Position numbers and translations under genes: made by a program. Shown here piece after piece: positions 7,562 through 15,092 of a DNA stretch of 24,472 nucleotides. Each line of letters starts with the position of its first letter. Position 1 is the stretch's first letter. A model generated the notes under the pieces. That model did not search any database. It had not been told where the DNA came from and saw nothing but the letters and a program-made list of their open reading frames with translations. Source of the DNA: an uncultured Chloroflexota bacterium. Lineage in GTDB: Bacteria; Chloroflexota; Dehalococcoidia; Dehalococcoidales; RBG-16-60-22. Location: NCBI GenBank assembly GCA_903915565.1, contig CAIWTG010000130.1, forward strand, positions 1 through 24,472, written 5' to 3'.

Positions 7562-8587
7562 ATGTGGGAGGTTATCGGGCAGGAGGGAGCGGTCTCTCTG
7601 CTTAAACATAGTCTGGCATCGGGCAGGCTGTCACACGCCTACCTTATCGTCGGTCCGCCGCACGTGGGCAAGATGACACTGGCGCTTAACCTGGCACAGG
7701 CGCTCAACTGTGAAGCAGAAGATAAACCGTGCCTCAATTGTGATTCGTGCAAGAAAATCAAAGAGAACAAACACAGCGACGTGCAGGTCATCGGCCTGAC
7801 CAGAGACGAAGAAGACACCGAAGCCAAGAGTATCCACACCGAACAGATTAAGGGCATTATCTATGACTCCAGCCTGCCGCCCTTCGAGGGCAAATATAAA
7901 GTATTCATCATTGATGGGGCAGAACTGCTATCCAACGAAGCCGCCAACCGCCTCCTGAAAACCCTTGAAGAACCCGAAGCCAAAATAGTCTTTATTTTAC
8001 TGTCAACCAACGAAAAAAGACTGTTAAAGACGGTGGTCTCCCGCTGCCAGCGTATCGAGCTAAAGCCCATGCCGCTGGCGGAAGAAGCTAAAGTTTTAAC
8101 GGAGAAATTCGGGGCGAGTGCCGAGCAGGCAAGGCTGCTGGCGGGGCTTTCTCACGGGTGTTTGGGGGGGGCGATTACCACGAAGAACGACGAGAAAATT
8201 TTAACACGCCGGCAGGAAACGCTGGACGAGATTATCAATATGATAAAAGGCGATAGCGAGGGGCGGTTCGCCTATGTGGCAAAGCTGGCGGCGGATTTCA
8301 CCAAAAACCGTCAGGCAGTTTATGATACACTGGAGATGTGGGTGGATTTCTGGCGCGACCTATTACTCGTCAAGCTGGACTGCACCGATATAATTACGAA
8401 CATTGACCGGCAAGACAATTTGACGAAAATGGCAGCGAACTTAAGTCTGTCACAAATAAGGAATTGCATTCAAAGCATCGAGTCGGCCGCGGTGCAGTTA
8501 AAGCAAAACGTCAACACGCGGCTGGCTTTAGAAGTAATGATGCTCGATTTACCGAAATTGGAGGTAAAAGTCTCCCCGGTGGTATAA
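7562..8587 (+). CDS. holB: DNA polymerase III delta-prime subunit (clamp-loader AAA+ protein)
   Basis: About 341 residues. It begins MWEVIGQ, the usual opening of delta-prime and tau/gamma AAA+ modules. Features in order: Walker A GPPHVGKM (31-38), a four-cysteine zinc module (C50, C57, C60, C63), a Walker B-like VFIIDGAE, then LLKTLEEP and the clamp-loader SRC motif. The C-terminal helical collar domain follows. It is a subunit of the clamp loader that places the beta clamp on DNA. Start choice: GAGGAG (7545-7550) is 11 bases before ATG 7562; the in-frame TTG at 7553 is only 2 bases from it. The neighbouring ricT supports the call, since holB and yaaT/ricT are also linked in Bacillus. Confidence 0.92.
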   Translation: MWEVIGQEGAVSLLKHSLASGRLSHAYLIVGPPHVGKMTLALNLAQALNCEAEDKPCLNCDSCKKIKENKHSDVQVIGLTRDEEDTEAKSIHTEQIKGIIYDSSLPPFEGKYKVFIIDGAELLSNEAANRLLKTLEEPEAKIVFILLSTNEKRLLKTVVSRCQRIELKPMPLAEEAKVLTEKFGASAEQARLLAGLSHGCLGGAITTKNDEKILTRRQETLDEIINMIKGDSEGRFAYVAKLAADFTKNRQAVYDTLEMWVDFWRDLLLVKLDCTDIITNIDRQDNLTKMAANLSLSQIRNCIQSIESAAVQLKQNVNTRLALEVMMLDLPKLEVKVSPVV

Positions 8588-8603
8588 TCGGGGAGTTAAA
8601 GAT

Positions 8604-9398
8604 ATGGCTAATATTACAGGAATACGTTTTAAAAAAGCGGGTAAGATTTACTACTTCGAGGCAGGGGAAATCACCCTGGCGGCGGGCGACTACGCGGTCG
8701 TTAAGACCACGCGGGGCCTGGAGCTGGGGCACGTCGTCATCCCGCCGGGACAGGTACCAGTCAACAACACGGGAGAAACACTATCGCCGGTGGTGCGTAA
8801 AGCCGAGGCAGAAGACATCGCCAAGGAAGAGGAACTCAACACCAAGTCGGAGGAAGCGCTAATCGAGTGCGGTAAAATTATTGCCGATTTGAAGCTGCCG
8901 ATGAAACTCCTATCCGCCGAGTACGCTTTAGACAGCAGCCGATTAACCTTCTTCTTCAGCGCGGAAGAGCGGGTGGACTTTAGAGAGCTGGTGCGGCGGC
9001 TATCCGGCAAGTTCAAGATAAGGGTAGAGCTGCGGCAGGTGGGCTCCCGGGACGAGGCAAAGCTTTTGGGGAGTTACGGACGGTGCGGGCGTGAGCTATG
9101 CTGCGCCGCCTTTTTGACGGAGTTCGCTCCAGTTTCAATTAAAATGGCTAAGGAGCAGGACCTGCCGTTAAATCCCATGAAGATAAGCGGGGCGTGCGGG
9201 CGGTTGATGTGCTGCCTGGCCTATGAGGGCGAGCAGTATAAACAAATGAAAGAGAAGATGCCCAAGGTTGGGGCACGCATTTCCACCAAAATGGGAGAAG
9301 CGACCGTTATCGGCAACAATCCGCTCAGGGAAACGGTGACGATAGAGCTGGATAACGAATCGAGGGTGGAGTTGCCGCTGAAGGATGTCAGTTACTAG
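8604..9398 (+). CDS. ricT: PSP1-domain protein, RicT/YaaT-like
   Basis: A 264-residue protein whose C-terminal half is the PSP1 domain. Two cysteine clusters are conspicuous: GRCGRELCC (C161, C166, C167) and GACGRLMCC (C198, C203, C204). In Bacillus, RicT works with RicA and RicF as an Fe-S-containing complex that supports RNase Y processing and phosphorelay; whether that partnership exists here is not shown. The start ATG lies 16 bases after the holB stop, with GGGGAG 9 bases before it. It is the last gene of the lysA-holB-ricT run and is convergent with the HNH gene across a repeat-bearing gap. Confidence 0.9.
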   Translation: MANITGIRFKKAGKIYYFEAGEITLAAGDYAVVKTTRGLELGHVVIPPGQVPVNNTGETLSPVVRKAEAEDIAKEEELNTKSEEALIECGKIIADLKLPMKLLSAEYALDSSRLTFFFSAEERVDFRELVRRLSGKFKIRVELRQVGSRDEAKLLGSYGRCGRELCCAAFLTEFAPVSIKMAKEQDLPLNPMKISGACGRLMCCLAYEGEQYKQMKEKMPKVGARISTKMGEATVIGNNPLRETVTIELDNESRVELPLKDVSY

Positions 9399-9458
9399 TA
9401 ACTAGTTTTTAGTTGCTAGTTTTTAGTTTTTTAACCCCTCCCCTTTTACCCCATTAGT

Positions 9459-9549
9459 GTCATTCTGAGTCCTTCCGCGGAAGGACGTGAGAATCCCCAT
9501 CATTGGTTGTCCTCGGTCTTAGAGATTGCCACGTTTCACTCGCAATGAC
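9459..9549. repeat. Intergenic palindromic repeat element (GTCATT...AATGAC)
   Basis: The 91-base element starts GTCATT (9459-9464) and ends AATGAC (9544-9549), as inverted ends. Near its left end is the perfect 18-base palindrome GTCCTTCCGCGGAAGGAC (9469-9486). It fills most of the space between the convergent ricT and HNH genes. To its left, 9391-9432 is a low-complexity run of ACTAGT and TTTTTAGTT units. There is no T tract after the hairpin on either strand, so it is better described as a REP/MITE-like unit than an intrinsic terminator. Confidence 0.6.
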
Positions 9550-9555
9550 CCTAAC

Positions 9556-10062
9556 CTATTGATATAGATACTTGCGCCACTCATCGCGTTTGGAGAGGTA
9601 GTGGTAGGGGATGTTGAAGAGGGGGCTGCCGGTGGGCGGGGCGGGAATCTTTATTAGCTTCATGTGCGCCTCCTTGGGGGTGCGTCCGGCTTTGTGGCGG
9701 TTGCATTCCACGCAGGCGCTGACGACGTTTTCCCAGGTGTGCTGCCCTCCCCGATAGCGCGGCATGACGTGGTCGAGGGTGAGGTGGCGGCTTTGCTGTC
9801 CGCAGTACTGGCAGGTATATTTATCCCGATTGAAGATTTCGTAGCGGGTCATCTTGCGCTGGCGGTGGGGTCGTCTAACGAGTTGTTCCAGGCGGATGAC
9901 GGAGGGAAGCTCGATGGCTTGCGTGAGCGTGTGGATATAGCCGAGGCCGTTTTCAATCATCTCCGCTTTGCCCTCCCAGATGAGGACGACGGCGCGGCGG
10001 GCGCGGCAGACGGTTAGCGGCTCGTAGCTCTGGTTTAAAACTAAGACCGGATGGTTTAACAT
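9556..10062 (-). CDS. HNH endonuclease domain protein
   Basis: A 168-residue protein with an N-terminal 80-residue segment (VLVLNQSYEPLTVCRARRAV) typical of a widespread HNH family. The nuclease follows: CQYCG, LTLDHVMPRYRGG with the DH of the HNH motif, WENVVSACVECNRHKAGRTP with Asn and the second CxxC pair. The four cysteines should bind a structural zinc and the His/Asn residues the catalytic metal. The family is usually chromosomal and of unknown role, not part of a restriction system; no methylase is nearby. GGAG lies 7 bases before the ATG. It has its own predicted promoter, so it need not be transcribed with queD upstream. Confidence 0.88.
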   Translation of the reverse strand: MLNHPVLVLNQSYEPLTVCRARRAVVLIWEGKAEMIENGLGYIHTLTQAIELPSVIRLEQLVRRPHRQRKMTRYEIFNRDKYTCQYCGQQSRHLTLDHVMPRYRGGQHTWENVVSACVECNRHKAGRTPKEAHMKLIKIPAPPTGSPLFNIPYHYLSKRDEWRKYLYQ

Positions 10063-10089
10063 AGCTAGGCTCCAGGCACAACTAGCTTC

Positions 10090-10118
10090 ATTTTAGCGCA
10101 AAGCTAGAAACGGTGCAA
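10090..10118 (-). promoter_or_regulatory. Promoter of the HNH endonuclease gene
   Basis: On the minus strand, TTGCAC (10118-10113), a 17-base spacer and TAAAAT (10095-10090). Transcription should start near 10083, giving a leader of about 20 bases with the GGAG site. Confidence 0.68.
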
Positions 10119-10146
10119 GGACGGGTATTTACGAAAGGGAGACGAT

Positions 10147-10182
10147 GTCATTTTCTGGATTCCCGATCTGGTCGGGAATGAC
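10147..10182. repeat. REP-like hairpin
   Basis: ATTCCCGA (10159-10166), a 5-base loop and TCGGGAAT (10172-10179) form an 8-bp stem. Flanking GTCATT (10147) and AATGAC (10177-10182) also pair. It lies just past the queD stop. The ends match those of the larger element at 9459-9549, suggesting a related repeat family. Confidence 0.55.
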
Positions 10183-10191
10183 GGGGTGGGG

Positions 10192-10560
10192 TTAAGGGGT
10201 GTAAGTAACCCCCTGCTCCGGGGTCTCCCAAGCCGCTACGCTGACTAGCTTTACCTCGTTACCCAACTTTTTCTTAAGCTCATTATAGATTGTGGCGGCG
10301 AGATTTTCGGAGGAGGGGTTAATTTTATCAAAGGGTTTAACGTCATTCAGGCAGGTATGGTCGTAGCGTTCCAAAATGTCCCCCAGGTGTTTCTTTAAAT
10401 CCGTAAAGTCGTAAGCGAGGCCGATTTTATTAAGCTTTGGGGCGCTGACCTTAACGACTATCTTATAGCGGTGGCCGTGCAGGTTCTCGCACTTGCCCTG
10501 ATAGCCCCGCAGGTAATGGGCAGCGTCAATGTGTTTTTCTACCGAGATTTCATAAGTCAC
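10192..10560 (-). CDS. queD: 6-carboxytetrahydropterin synthase / PTPS family protein (COG0720)
   Basis: A 122-residue single-domain protein of the 6-pyruvoyl-tetrahydropterin synthase family. The zinc ligands are H15 (AAHYL) and H28/H30 in KCENLHGH (23-30); DHTCLND and the C-terminal WETPEQ supply the remaining active-site residues. QueD converts dihydroneopterin triphosphate to 6-carboxytetrahydropterin for queuosine. Here both C24 and E25 precede the HGH motif, the CExxHGH arrangement linked to members that can also make 6-hydroxymethyl-dihydropterin for folate. folK and folP lie 0.6-1.9 kb upstream on the same strand, and no folB is visible in the window. AGGTGA precedes the ATG, which lies 15 bases after the lipoprotein stop. 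The fold assignment is firm; queuosine versus folate is open. Confidence 0.87.
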   Translation of the reverse strand: MTYEISVEKHIDAAHYLRGYQGKCENLHGHRYKIVVKVSAPKLNKIGLAYDFTDLKKHLGDILERYDHTCLNDVKPFDKINPSSENLAATIYNELKKKLGNEVKLVSVAAWETPEQGVTYTP

Positions 10561-10575
10561 CTGGCCTCACCCCCC

Positions 10576-11097
10576 TTACTGTAAAGAGCCTACCATATGC
10601 ACCACGTAGGAATTGAATGTATCTTTATCATATTGTGAAACGGAATCGTCGATACTCGTCGCAAGCAAAATGGACAAATCTTCCCCGAACTTACAAAGGT
10701 AGTTCCTGATAAATACCACGCCAATGGTTTGAGTAAACGTGGAATAGGTTATATTATTCTCAACCTTATCTTGAAATTCTAAAACGGCAGTATGTCCCGA
10801 TTGATTAAACTGGTCAAATAATGTCTGATAAGATTTATTGTATTTAACTACCGCAATACTGGCGCTAGAACCACCGACATGCCCGGAGAAAATAACCTGG
10901 GGAGTCTTAGAATTTGTGATTACCTGTTGCTGCCATGAAGCCGGATAATCAATGCTAAACTGCCAATCAGCGCTGCTGAACCTGGCATAACCCATGTCTG
11001 GCGCGGAACTACACCCGCTAAAGCTCAACAAGAGAGCCATCAGCGAGACTAGTAACAGCGTTATTATTGGTGTTTTGGTTTTAATTTGATGTTTCAT
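10576..11097 (-). CDS. Predicted lipoprotein, PsbP-like fold possible
   Basis: A 173-residue protein with a lipoprotein signal: Lys-rich N-terminus, hydrophobic stretch PIITLLLVSLMALLLSF (10-26) and a lipobox-like FSGC with the lipidated Cys at 29. The mature part is Ser/Thr-rich and contains FSIDYPASWQ (47-56), a sequence often seen at the start of PsbP/Mog1-type domains. The rest alternates beta-strand-like segments up to VVHMVGSLQ. It is probably anchored on the outer face of the cytoplasmic membrane. AAGGAAGA lies 9 bases before the ATG. It sits between folK and queD on the same strand, but nothing in its sequence ties it to pterin chemistry. Confidence 0.72.
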   Translation of the reverse strand: MKHQIKTKTPIITLLLVSLMALLLSFSGCSSAPDMGYARFSSADWQFSIDYPASWQQQVITNSKTPQVIFSGHVGGSSASIAVVKYNKSYQTLFDQFNQSGHTAVLEFQDKVENNITYSTFTQTIGVVFIRNYLCKFGEDLSILLATSIDDSVSQYDKDTFNSYVVHMVGSLQ

Positions 11098-11117
11098 ATT
11101 TTTTGGTCTTCCTTCAG

Positions 11118-11139
11118 GAGAGGGGCTGCGCCCCGTCTC
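11118..11139. repeat. GC-rich hairpin between folK and the lipoprotein gene
   Basis: GAGA-GGGGC (11118-11126), loop TGC and GCCCC-G-TCTC (11130-11139) pair with one bulged G. There is no T tract on the minus strand, so it is not a clear terminator. It may stabilise or attenuate the message between the two genes. Confidence 0.4.
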
Positions 11140-11152
11140 TATCCCTTGATGT

Positions 11153-11644
11153 TTAACTACCGTTAAACTTCATCACGCCCTGAACCTCTTTAACGGCTTT
11201 ATCCAGCTCCTTAATCGTTTTGCCCAGCACGGGGTGAACGAAGTCCGGGGCGATTTCGGCGAGGGGGATGAGGACGAAAGCGCGCTCGTGCATGCGGGGG
11301 TGGGGGATAATGAGGCCGGGGGTATTAGTCACCTGGTCGCCAAAGAGGACGATATCGATATCGATAACGCGGGGCTCGCCGGAACGGCTATAGCGCCCCA
11401 TCTTCTGCTCGATGCCCTTGAGTAAAGCGAGGAGTCCCTCCGGCGTCAGGCGCGTGAACACCTCGCAGGCCAGGTTAAGAAAGCGCGGCTGGTTGGTCAG
11501 ACCGACGGGTTCGGTATCATAAATAGAAGAGACTTTACCCAGACGCATCCGCTCTGAAATCAGTTTTAGCGCTTGGTCGAGGTTAGCCTGGCGGTCGCCA
11601 AGGTTTGAGCCGAGCGAAAGATAAACCGTTATCATATTATTCAC
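11153..11644 (-). CDS. folK: 2-amino-4-hydroxy-6-hydroxymethyldihydropteridine diphosphokinase (HPPK)
   Basis: A 163-residue protein of normal HPPK length. It transfers pyrophosphate from ATP to 6-hydroxymethyl-dihydropterin, the step before dihydropteroate synthase. Motifs: VYLSLGSNLGDR, the central EPVGLTNQPRFLN, and EPRVIDIDIVLFGD with the two Mg-binding Asp residues, followed by IPHPRMHERAFVL. Start choice: GTG 11644 has AAGGGGG 7 bases upstream and overlaps the folP stop by 8 bases; the ATG at 11635 is a possible alternative but its spacing is 16. The overlap implies translational coupling with folP. Confidence 0.94.
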   Translation of the reverse strand: MNNMITVYLSLGSNLGDRQANLDQALKLISERMRLGKVSSIYDTEPVGLTNQPRFLNLACEVFTRLTPEGLLALLKGIEQKMGRYSRSGEPRVIDIDIVLFGDQVTNTPGLIIPHPRMHERAFVLIPLAEIAPDFVHPVLGKTIKELDKAVKEVQGVMKFNGS

Positions 11645-12491
11645 GGATAAACCCCCTTCTTATTATAGCATCACTCATCCGGCAGACAAGGGCTGTCTCT
11701 TTGACGTCATGCACGCGGATGATATCGGCGCCGTTGGCGATACCGATAGCCGTCACCGCCAGATTCCCCTCCAGGCGCTGGTCGGCCGGACGGTCCAGTA
11801 CCAGGCCAATCATGCTCTTACGGGAGGTGCCCAGCAAAATAGGCTTGCCCAATTTCTTAAGCTCGCCCAGGCGGTTGACCAGCTCCAGGTTCTGCTCCAG
11901 AGTTTTGCCGAACCCGCAGCCGGGGTCGACGATAATATTCTGCGGGGGGACGCCCGCCTTCAAAGCGATTTTGATGCCGCTCTCCAAGTCAGCCAGCACC
12001 TTAGCCACGATACCGGCTTTGGGCGGGGCGTCGCGTTCGTTGGCCATTAAAATAATCGGCACGCCGCGCTCCGCGGCGAGGCGGGCGAGGGAGGGGTCCT
12101 GTTTAAGCCCCCAGATATCGTTAATAATGCTCGCACCGGCGTCTAAAGCCTCTCTGGCAACGCGGGCTTTATACGAATCAATACTGATGGGGACGGAGAT
12201 TTCTTTGGCGAGGCGTTTGATGGCGGGGATGACCAGGTGCAGCTCTTCCTCAACGTCGTCAATGGTCAGGGGTTTGGTGCCGGGGCGGGTGGATTCGCCG
12301 CCGACGTCAATAATGTCAGCGCCCTCTGCGATCATGCGCTGTGCCTGCTCCACCGTCCGTTTAAGGTCGCCGCCGATGCCGTCGCCGGAAAAAGAATCGG
12401 GCGAAAGGTTGACGATGCCCATGACGTAGGTCTTCTCGCCCCAGCGGAATTCGGTTTTGCCGCAATTAGTAGGTGGTAAAACAGCTTTCAT
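11637..12491 (-). CDS. folP: Dihydropteroate synthase
   Basis: A 284-residue TIM-barrel enzyme that joins hydroxymethyl-dihydropterin diphosphate with p-aminobenzoate to give dihydropteroate; it is the sulfonamide target. Signature blocks in order: VMGIVNLSPDSFSGDG (28-43), DIIDVGGESTRPG, PISIDSYKA, INDIWG, VDPGCGFGKT, ILLGTSRKSMIG and IIRVHDVKET. All pterin- and pABA-loop motifs are present. The start is ATG 12491, only 9 bases past an extended -10, so little or no leader is expected. It overlaps folK by 8 bases. The MFS exporter gene ends 45 bases upstream on the same strand and may read through into it. Confidence 0.95.
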   Translation of the reverse strand: MKAVLPPTNCGKTEFRWGEKTYVMGIVNLSPDSFSGDGIGGDLKRTVEQAQRMIAEGADIIDVGGESTRPGTKPLTIDDVEEELHLVIPAIKRLAKEISVPISIDSYKARVAREALDAGASIINDIWGLKQDPSLARLAAERGVPIILMANERDAPPKAGIVAKVLADLESGIKIALKAGVPPQNIIVDPGCGFGKTLEQNLELVNRLGELKKLGKPILLGTSRKSMIGLVLDRPADQRLEGNLAVTAIGIANGADIIRVHDVKETALVCRMSDAIIRRGFIRE

Positions 12492-12500
12492 TTAATCCCT

Positions 12501-12509
12501 ATTTTAACA
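12501..12509 (-). promoter_or_regulatory. folP: Extended -10 promoter of folP-folK
   Basis: The minus strand reads TGTTAAAAT (12509-12501), an extended -10. The -35 region is weak (TTCGCC at 17-base spacing). It predicts transcription from within a few bases of the folP ATG. Confidence 0.5.
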
Positions 12510-12536
12510 CGCTCAGGCACCGGGGCGAAATCCTGT

Positions 12537-14174
12537 TTACCGGAGGTTGGGTGGACTATCCAATTCATCCTCCGGCCGGCCGATGGAGCTACCGGCTTTA
12601 GGTTTAAGAAAGAAAGCTGCTACCAGTCCCGCCAACAACACAATGAACCCGATGAAAAAGGCCCGTGTAATAGCAGAAGATAACGCTGTTCGCAACGACT
12701 GCATAACGCTATCGAAAATTGTGGGGTCCATGCCCGGCTGGGTAAGCAACGACTGAAGCTTAGTTTGGGCATCCGAACTCACCAGCGACTGCGGGTTCTG
12801 GGCTATCGCCATTAATTGATCCATGGGGATGGCATTTTTCACAGTATCAGGTATCTGGCTGACAAAAGCCGACAGGAAGTGATTATTCATAATCGCTCCC
12901 AGGACGGACATCCCGATAGCGCCGCCAAAGGAGCGGAAGAAGTTATTGGATGACGTGGCTACGCCGAGCTCGGTATAAGGTACAGAATTCTGGATAACGA
13001 GAGTAAAAACCGGCATCGATAAACCCATCCCGAACCCCATGATGATTATATACAGTATCACCTGCCAATAAGCCGAATCTATAGATAAACGACTAAGTAG
13101 AAACATCCCGAGGCATATCAGCAACATGGAGATGACACCGAGTAGTCGATACGGTCTCATCTTGCCAGAGATTATCTGCCCGGCGATGATACTGGTAATC
13201 ATTACGGCGATGGATTGGGGAATCTGCATATTCCCGCTGGCCGTGGCGGAAGCTCCCAACACCCCCTGTAAGAAAAGGGGAATAAAGATAAAAGAGCCAA
13301 ACATACCTATGCCCATGAGGAAAGACGCCAGGTTGGCAATGGACACGACCCGATTCTTGAACAAAGACAGCGGAATGATGGGTTCTTTAGCCCGCCTTTC
13401 TATGAGCAGGAAAACGATGAGCATCACCCCGGAGAAACTGAACAAGCTGATTATCTGCGGCGAATCCCAGGCATAATCCACGCCGCCAAACGATAGCGCC
13501 AACATCACCGGCATCACCATAAAAATAAGGGCAACGACGCCAGTGTAATCCACTACGTGTTTGCGGTTATCCATTTGGAAGCTAGGGAAGTACTTTACAA
13601 AGATAAAGATGGCTATGGCGGAGATGGGGATGTTGATAAAGAAAACCCAGTGCCAGGAAATACTATCCGTAAGGAAGCCGCCCGTTGTAGGACCGATAAC
13701 AGAAGCGAAGCTCCAGACGGACGACAGCAGGCCCTGGTACTTGCCGCGTTTGTCCGGCGGGAAGATATCCGCAATGACCGTGAAGGCGTTGGTCATCATA
13801 ATACCACCGCCGATGCCCTGGATTCCCCGGAAAACAATGAGTTCGGTCATATTATGGCTAAGACCACAGGCCAGAGAAAATGCGGCGAAGATACTAATGC
13901 CGATGATATAGAATATCTTGCGCCCATACGTATCCGACAGTTTGCCGACGATAGGTACGGTGATGGCAGAAGTAATCATATAAATGGAGGTTGCCCAGGT
14001 ATATTGAGAGAAGCCGCCTAGATCGGTGATGATACGGGGCATAGCCACGCCCACAATAGTCTGGTCGAGGGCGCTAAGGAGCATGGCAATCATCACGCCA
14101 GCCATCGTCCCGAATATATGCTGGCGAGATAAAGTCTGGGCGTAAATAGGTGTAATGCCGTTGCTTTTATTCAC
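12537..14174 (-). CDS. MFS multidrug exporter, DHA2 (EmrB/QacA) family, 14 membrane segments
   Basis: A 545-residue inner-membrane protein with hydrophobic segments spaced as in 14-helix drug:H+ antiporters. Motif D1-like LDQTIVGVAMPRI lies in helix 1, motif A GKLSDTYGRK in loop 2-3, and motif C GPTTGGFLTD in helix 5. Before the last helix is a long extracytoplasmic loop (about 430-500) with little hydrophobicity, common in this family. The likely role is proton-driven efflux of lipophilic compounds; the substrate is unknown, and no TetR/MarR regulator is adjacent. The start is GTG 14174 with no Shine-Dalgarno and a short predicted leader. It is divergent from the molybdopterin oxidoreductase gene. 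Confidence 0.93.
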   Translation of the reverse strand: MNKSNGITPIYAQTLSRQHIFGTMAGVMIAMLLSALDQTIVGVAMPRIITDLGGFSQYTWATSIYMITSAITVPIVGKLSDTYGRKIFYIIGISIFAAFSLACGLSHNMTELIVFRGIQGIGGGIMMTNAFTVIADIFPPDKRGKYQGLLSSVWSFASVIGPTTGGFLTDSISWHWVFFINIPISAIAIFIFVKYFPSFQMDNRKHVVDYTGVVALIFMVMPVMLALSFGGVDYAWDSPQIISLFSFSGVMLIVFLLIERRAKEPIIPLSLFKNRVVSIANLASFLMGIGMFGSFIFIPLFLQGVLGASATASGNMQIPQSIAVMITSIIAGQIISGKMRPYRLLGVISMLLICLGMFLLSRLSIDSAYWQVILYIIIMGFGMGLSMPVFTLVIQNSVPYTELGVATSSNNFFRSFGGAIGMSVLGAIMNNHFLSAFVSQIPDTVKNAIPMDQLMAIAQNPQSLVSSDAQTKLQSLLTQPGMDPTIFDSVMQSLRTALSSAITRAFFIGFIVLLAGLVAAFFLKPKAGSSIGRPEDELDSPPNLR

Positions 14175-14189
14175 GATAAACTAAAATCC

Positions 14190-14198
14190 ATTCTATCA
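14190..14198 (-). promoter_or_regulatory. Extended -10 promoter of the MFS exporter
   Basis: The minus strand reads TGATAGAAT (14198-14190). No good -35 is seen, as allowed for extended -10 promoters. The GTG start is 15 bases downstream, leaving a leader of roughly 8 bases. Confidence 0.5.
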
Positions 14199-14301
14199 AA
14201 ATAAAACTACCAAGAAAGAACAAAAGCGGCAGGGGAAAATTGTAACACTTATGAATTATTATAAAAGAATGTGGCATAAAGACACAAATAACATGATTGT
14301 A

Positions 14302-14330
14302 TTATCACTCGCCTCTTAATGTGATATATT
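14302..14330 (+). promoter_or_regulatory. Promoter of the sulfite-oxidase-like gene
   Basis: TTATCA (14302-14307), a 17-base spacer and TATATT (14325-14330). The ATG at 14339 is 8 bases past the -10, so the transcript should start at or next to it. Confidence 0.55.
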
Positions 14331-14338
14331 AAAAGTGG

Positions 14339-14941
14339 ATGGGTGAGATGAAGCGCATAATCAGTTCGGACACGTTAAGAACCAACCGCGTGCCGCCGGG
14401 CCAGCACCTGACCGATAAGTGGCCGGTGCTGCATCACGGAAAGGTACATACTATCCAAACGGAAAATTGGACGTTTAAAATAAAGGGGCTGGTGGAAAAA
14501 GAACGCTCCTTGGACTTTGAGGAATTTACAGCTTTGCCGCAAATAGAAGTGTTTTCTGACATCCACTGCGTAACGACGTGGTCAAGGCTGAACAACACGT
14601 GGGAAGGCGTCAGCAGCACCGTCATTAAAGACCTGGTGACGATAAAGAAAGAGGCAAAATACGTGATGGTGGAGGGGGCGGGCGGCTTTACGACCAACCT
14701 GCCGCTGGACGACTTTTTCCAGGAGGATGTTCTGTTTGCCCTTAAGCACGACGGGCAGGCGATAACGGCGGAGCACGGAGGGCCAGTAAGACTGGTTGTG
14801 CCGCGGCTCTATTTCTGGAAGAGCGCCAAGTGGGTGACGGGGCTAAAGTTCATGGCTGAAAATGCGCCGGGGTTCTGGGAACAGGGCGGCTATCATATGC
14901 ACGGCGACCCGTGGATAGAGGAGAGGTACGGGGGGAGGTAG
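14339..14941 (+). CDS. Sulfite-oxidase-like molybdopterin oxidoreductase (COG2041, cytoplasmic form)
   Basis: A 200-residue protein made of the molybdopterin-binding SUOX fold alone. The Mo-ligating cysteine is C77 in FSDIHCVTTWSRLNNTWEGV (72-91). GGPVRLVVPRLYFWKSAKWV and the C-terminal GYHMHGDPWIEERYG are also typical of this short family. There is no signal peptide or Tat motif, no heme domain and no dimerisation domain, unlike MsrP or animal sulfite oxidase, so a cytoplasmic location is inferred. The substrate and electron partner are unknown. A second ATG at 14348 would also keep every motif. Confidence 0.88.
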   Translation: MGEMKRIISSDTLRTNRVPPGQHLTDKWPVLHHGKVHTIQTENWTFKIKGLVEKERSLDFEEFTALPQIEVFSDIHCVTTWSRLNNTWEGVSSTVIKDLVTIKKEAKYVMVEGAGGFTTNLPLDDFFQEDVLFALKHDGQAITAEHGGPVRLVVPRLYFWKSAKWVTGLKFMAENAPGFWEQGGYHMHGDPWIEERYGGR

Positions 14942-14965
14942 AGGGGGACGGTTAGCTTTAAAAAC

Positions 14966-14995
14966 TGGACTAAAACCTGAAAACCGTGATATACT
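14966..14995 (+). promoter_or_regulatory. Promoter of the repeat surface protein
   Basis: TGGACT (14966-14971), an 18-base spacer and TATACT (14990-14995), with TGA in front of the -10 (extended form). It predicts a leader of about 90 bases before the ATG at 15093. Confidence 0.62.
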
Positions 14996-15046
14996 AAAAA
15001 AGTACACTGTAGTTGGGTCGTCCATAAAAAAATAAGCTAACACGTG

Positions 15047-15068
15047 AGGGCGCTAGCAGTAGCGTCCT
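15047..15068 (+). promoter_or_regulatory. Hairpin in the leader of the surface-protein mRNA
   Basis: AGGGCGCTA (15047-15055), loop GCAG and TAGCGTCCT (15060-15068) form a 9-bp stem with one G-U pair. It lies 24 bases before the start codon and is followed by TACCTTTTAAGG, which includes the putative AAGG ribosome site. It may be a control hairpin, but no known riboswitch class was recognised. Confidence 0.35.
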
Positions 15069-15092
15069 TACCTTTTAAGGATAAAAAACGGC

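Noticed and set aside
9556..10062. HNH gene as part of a restriction-modification or homing system
   Set aside because: No methyltransferase, specificity subunit, intron or intein is nearby; the N-terminal segment matches a common chromosomal HNH family.
11118..11139. Hairpin after folK as an intrinsic terminator
   Set aside because: There is no T-rich tail on the minus strand, and the stem has a bulge; kept only as a hairpin.
11605..12429. 274-codon frame opposite folP and the start of folK
   Set aside because: Antisense to intact folP with all its signature motifs; Ser/Arg-rich shadow composition.
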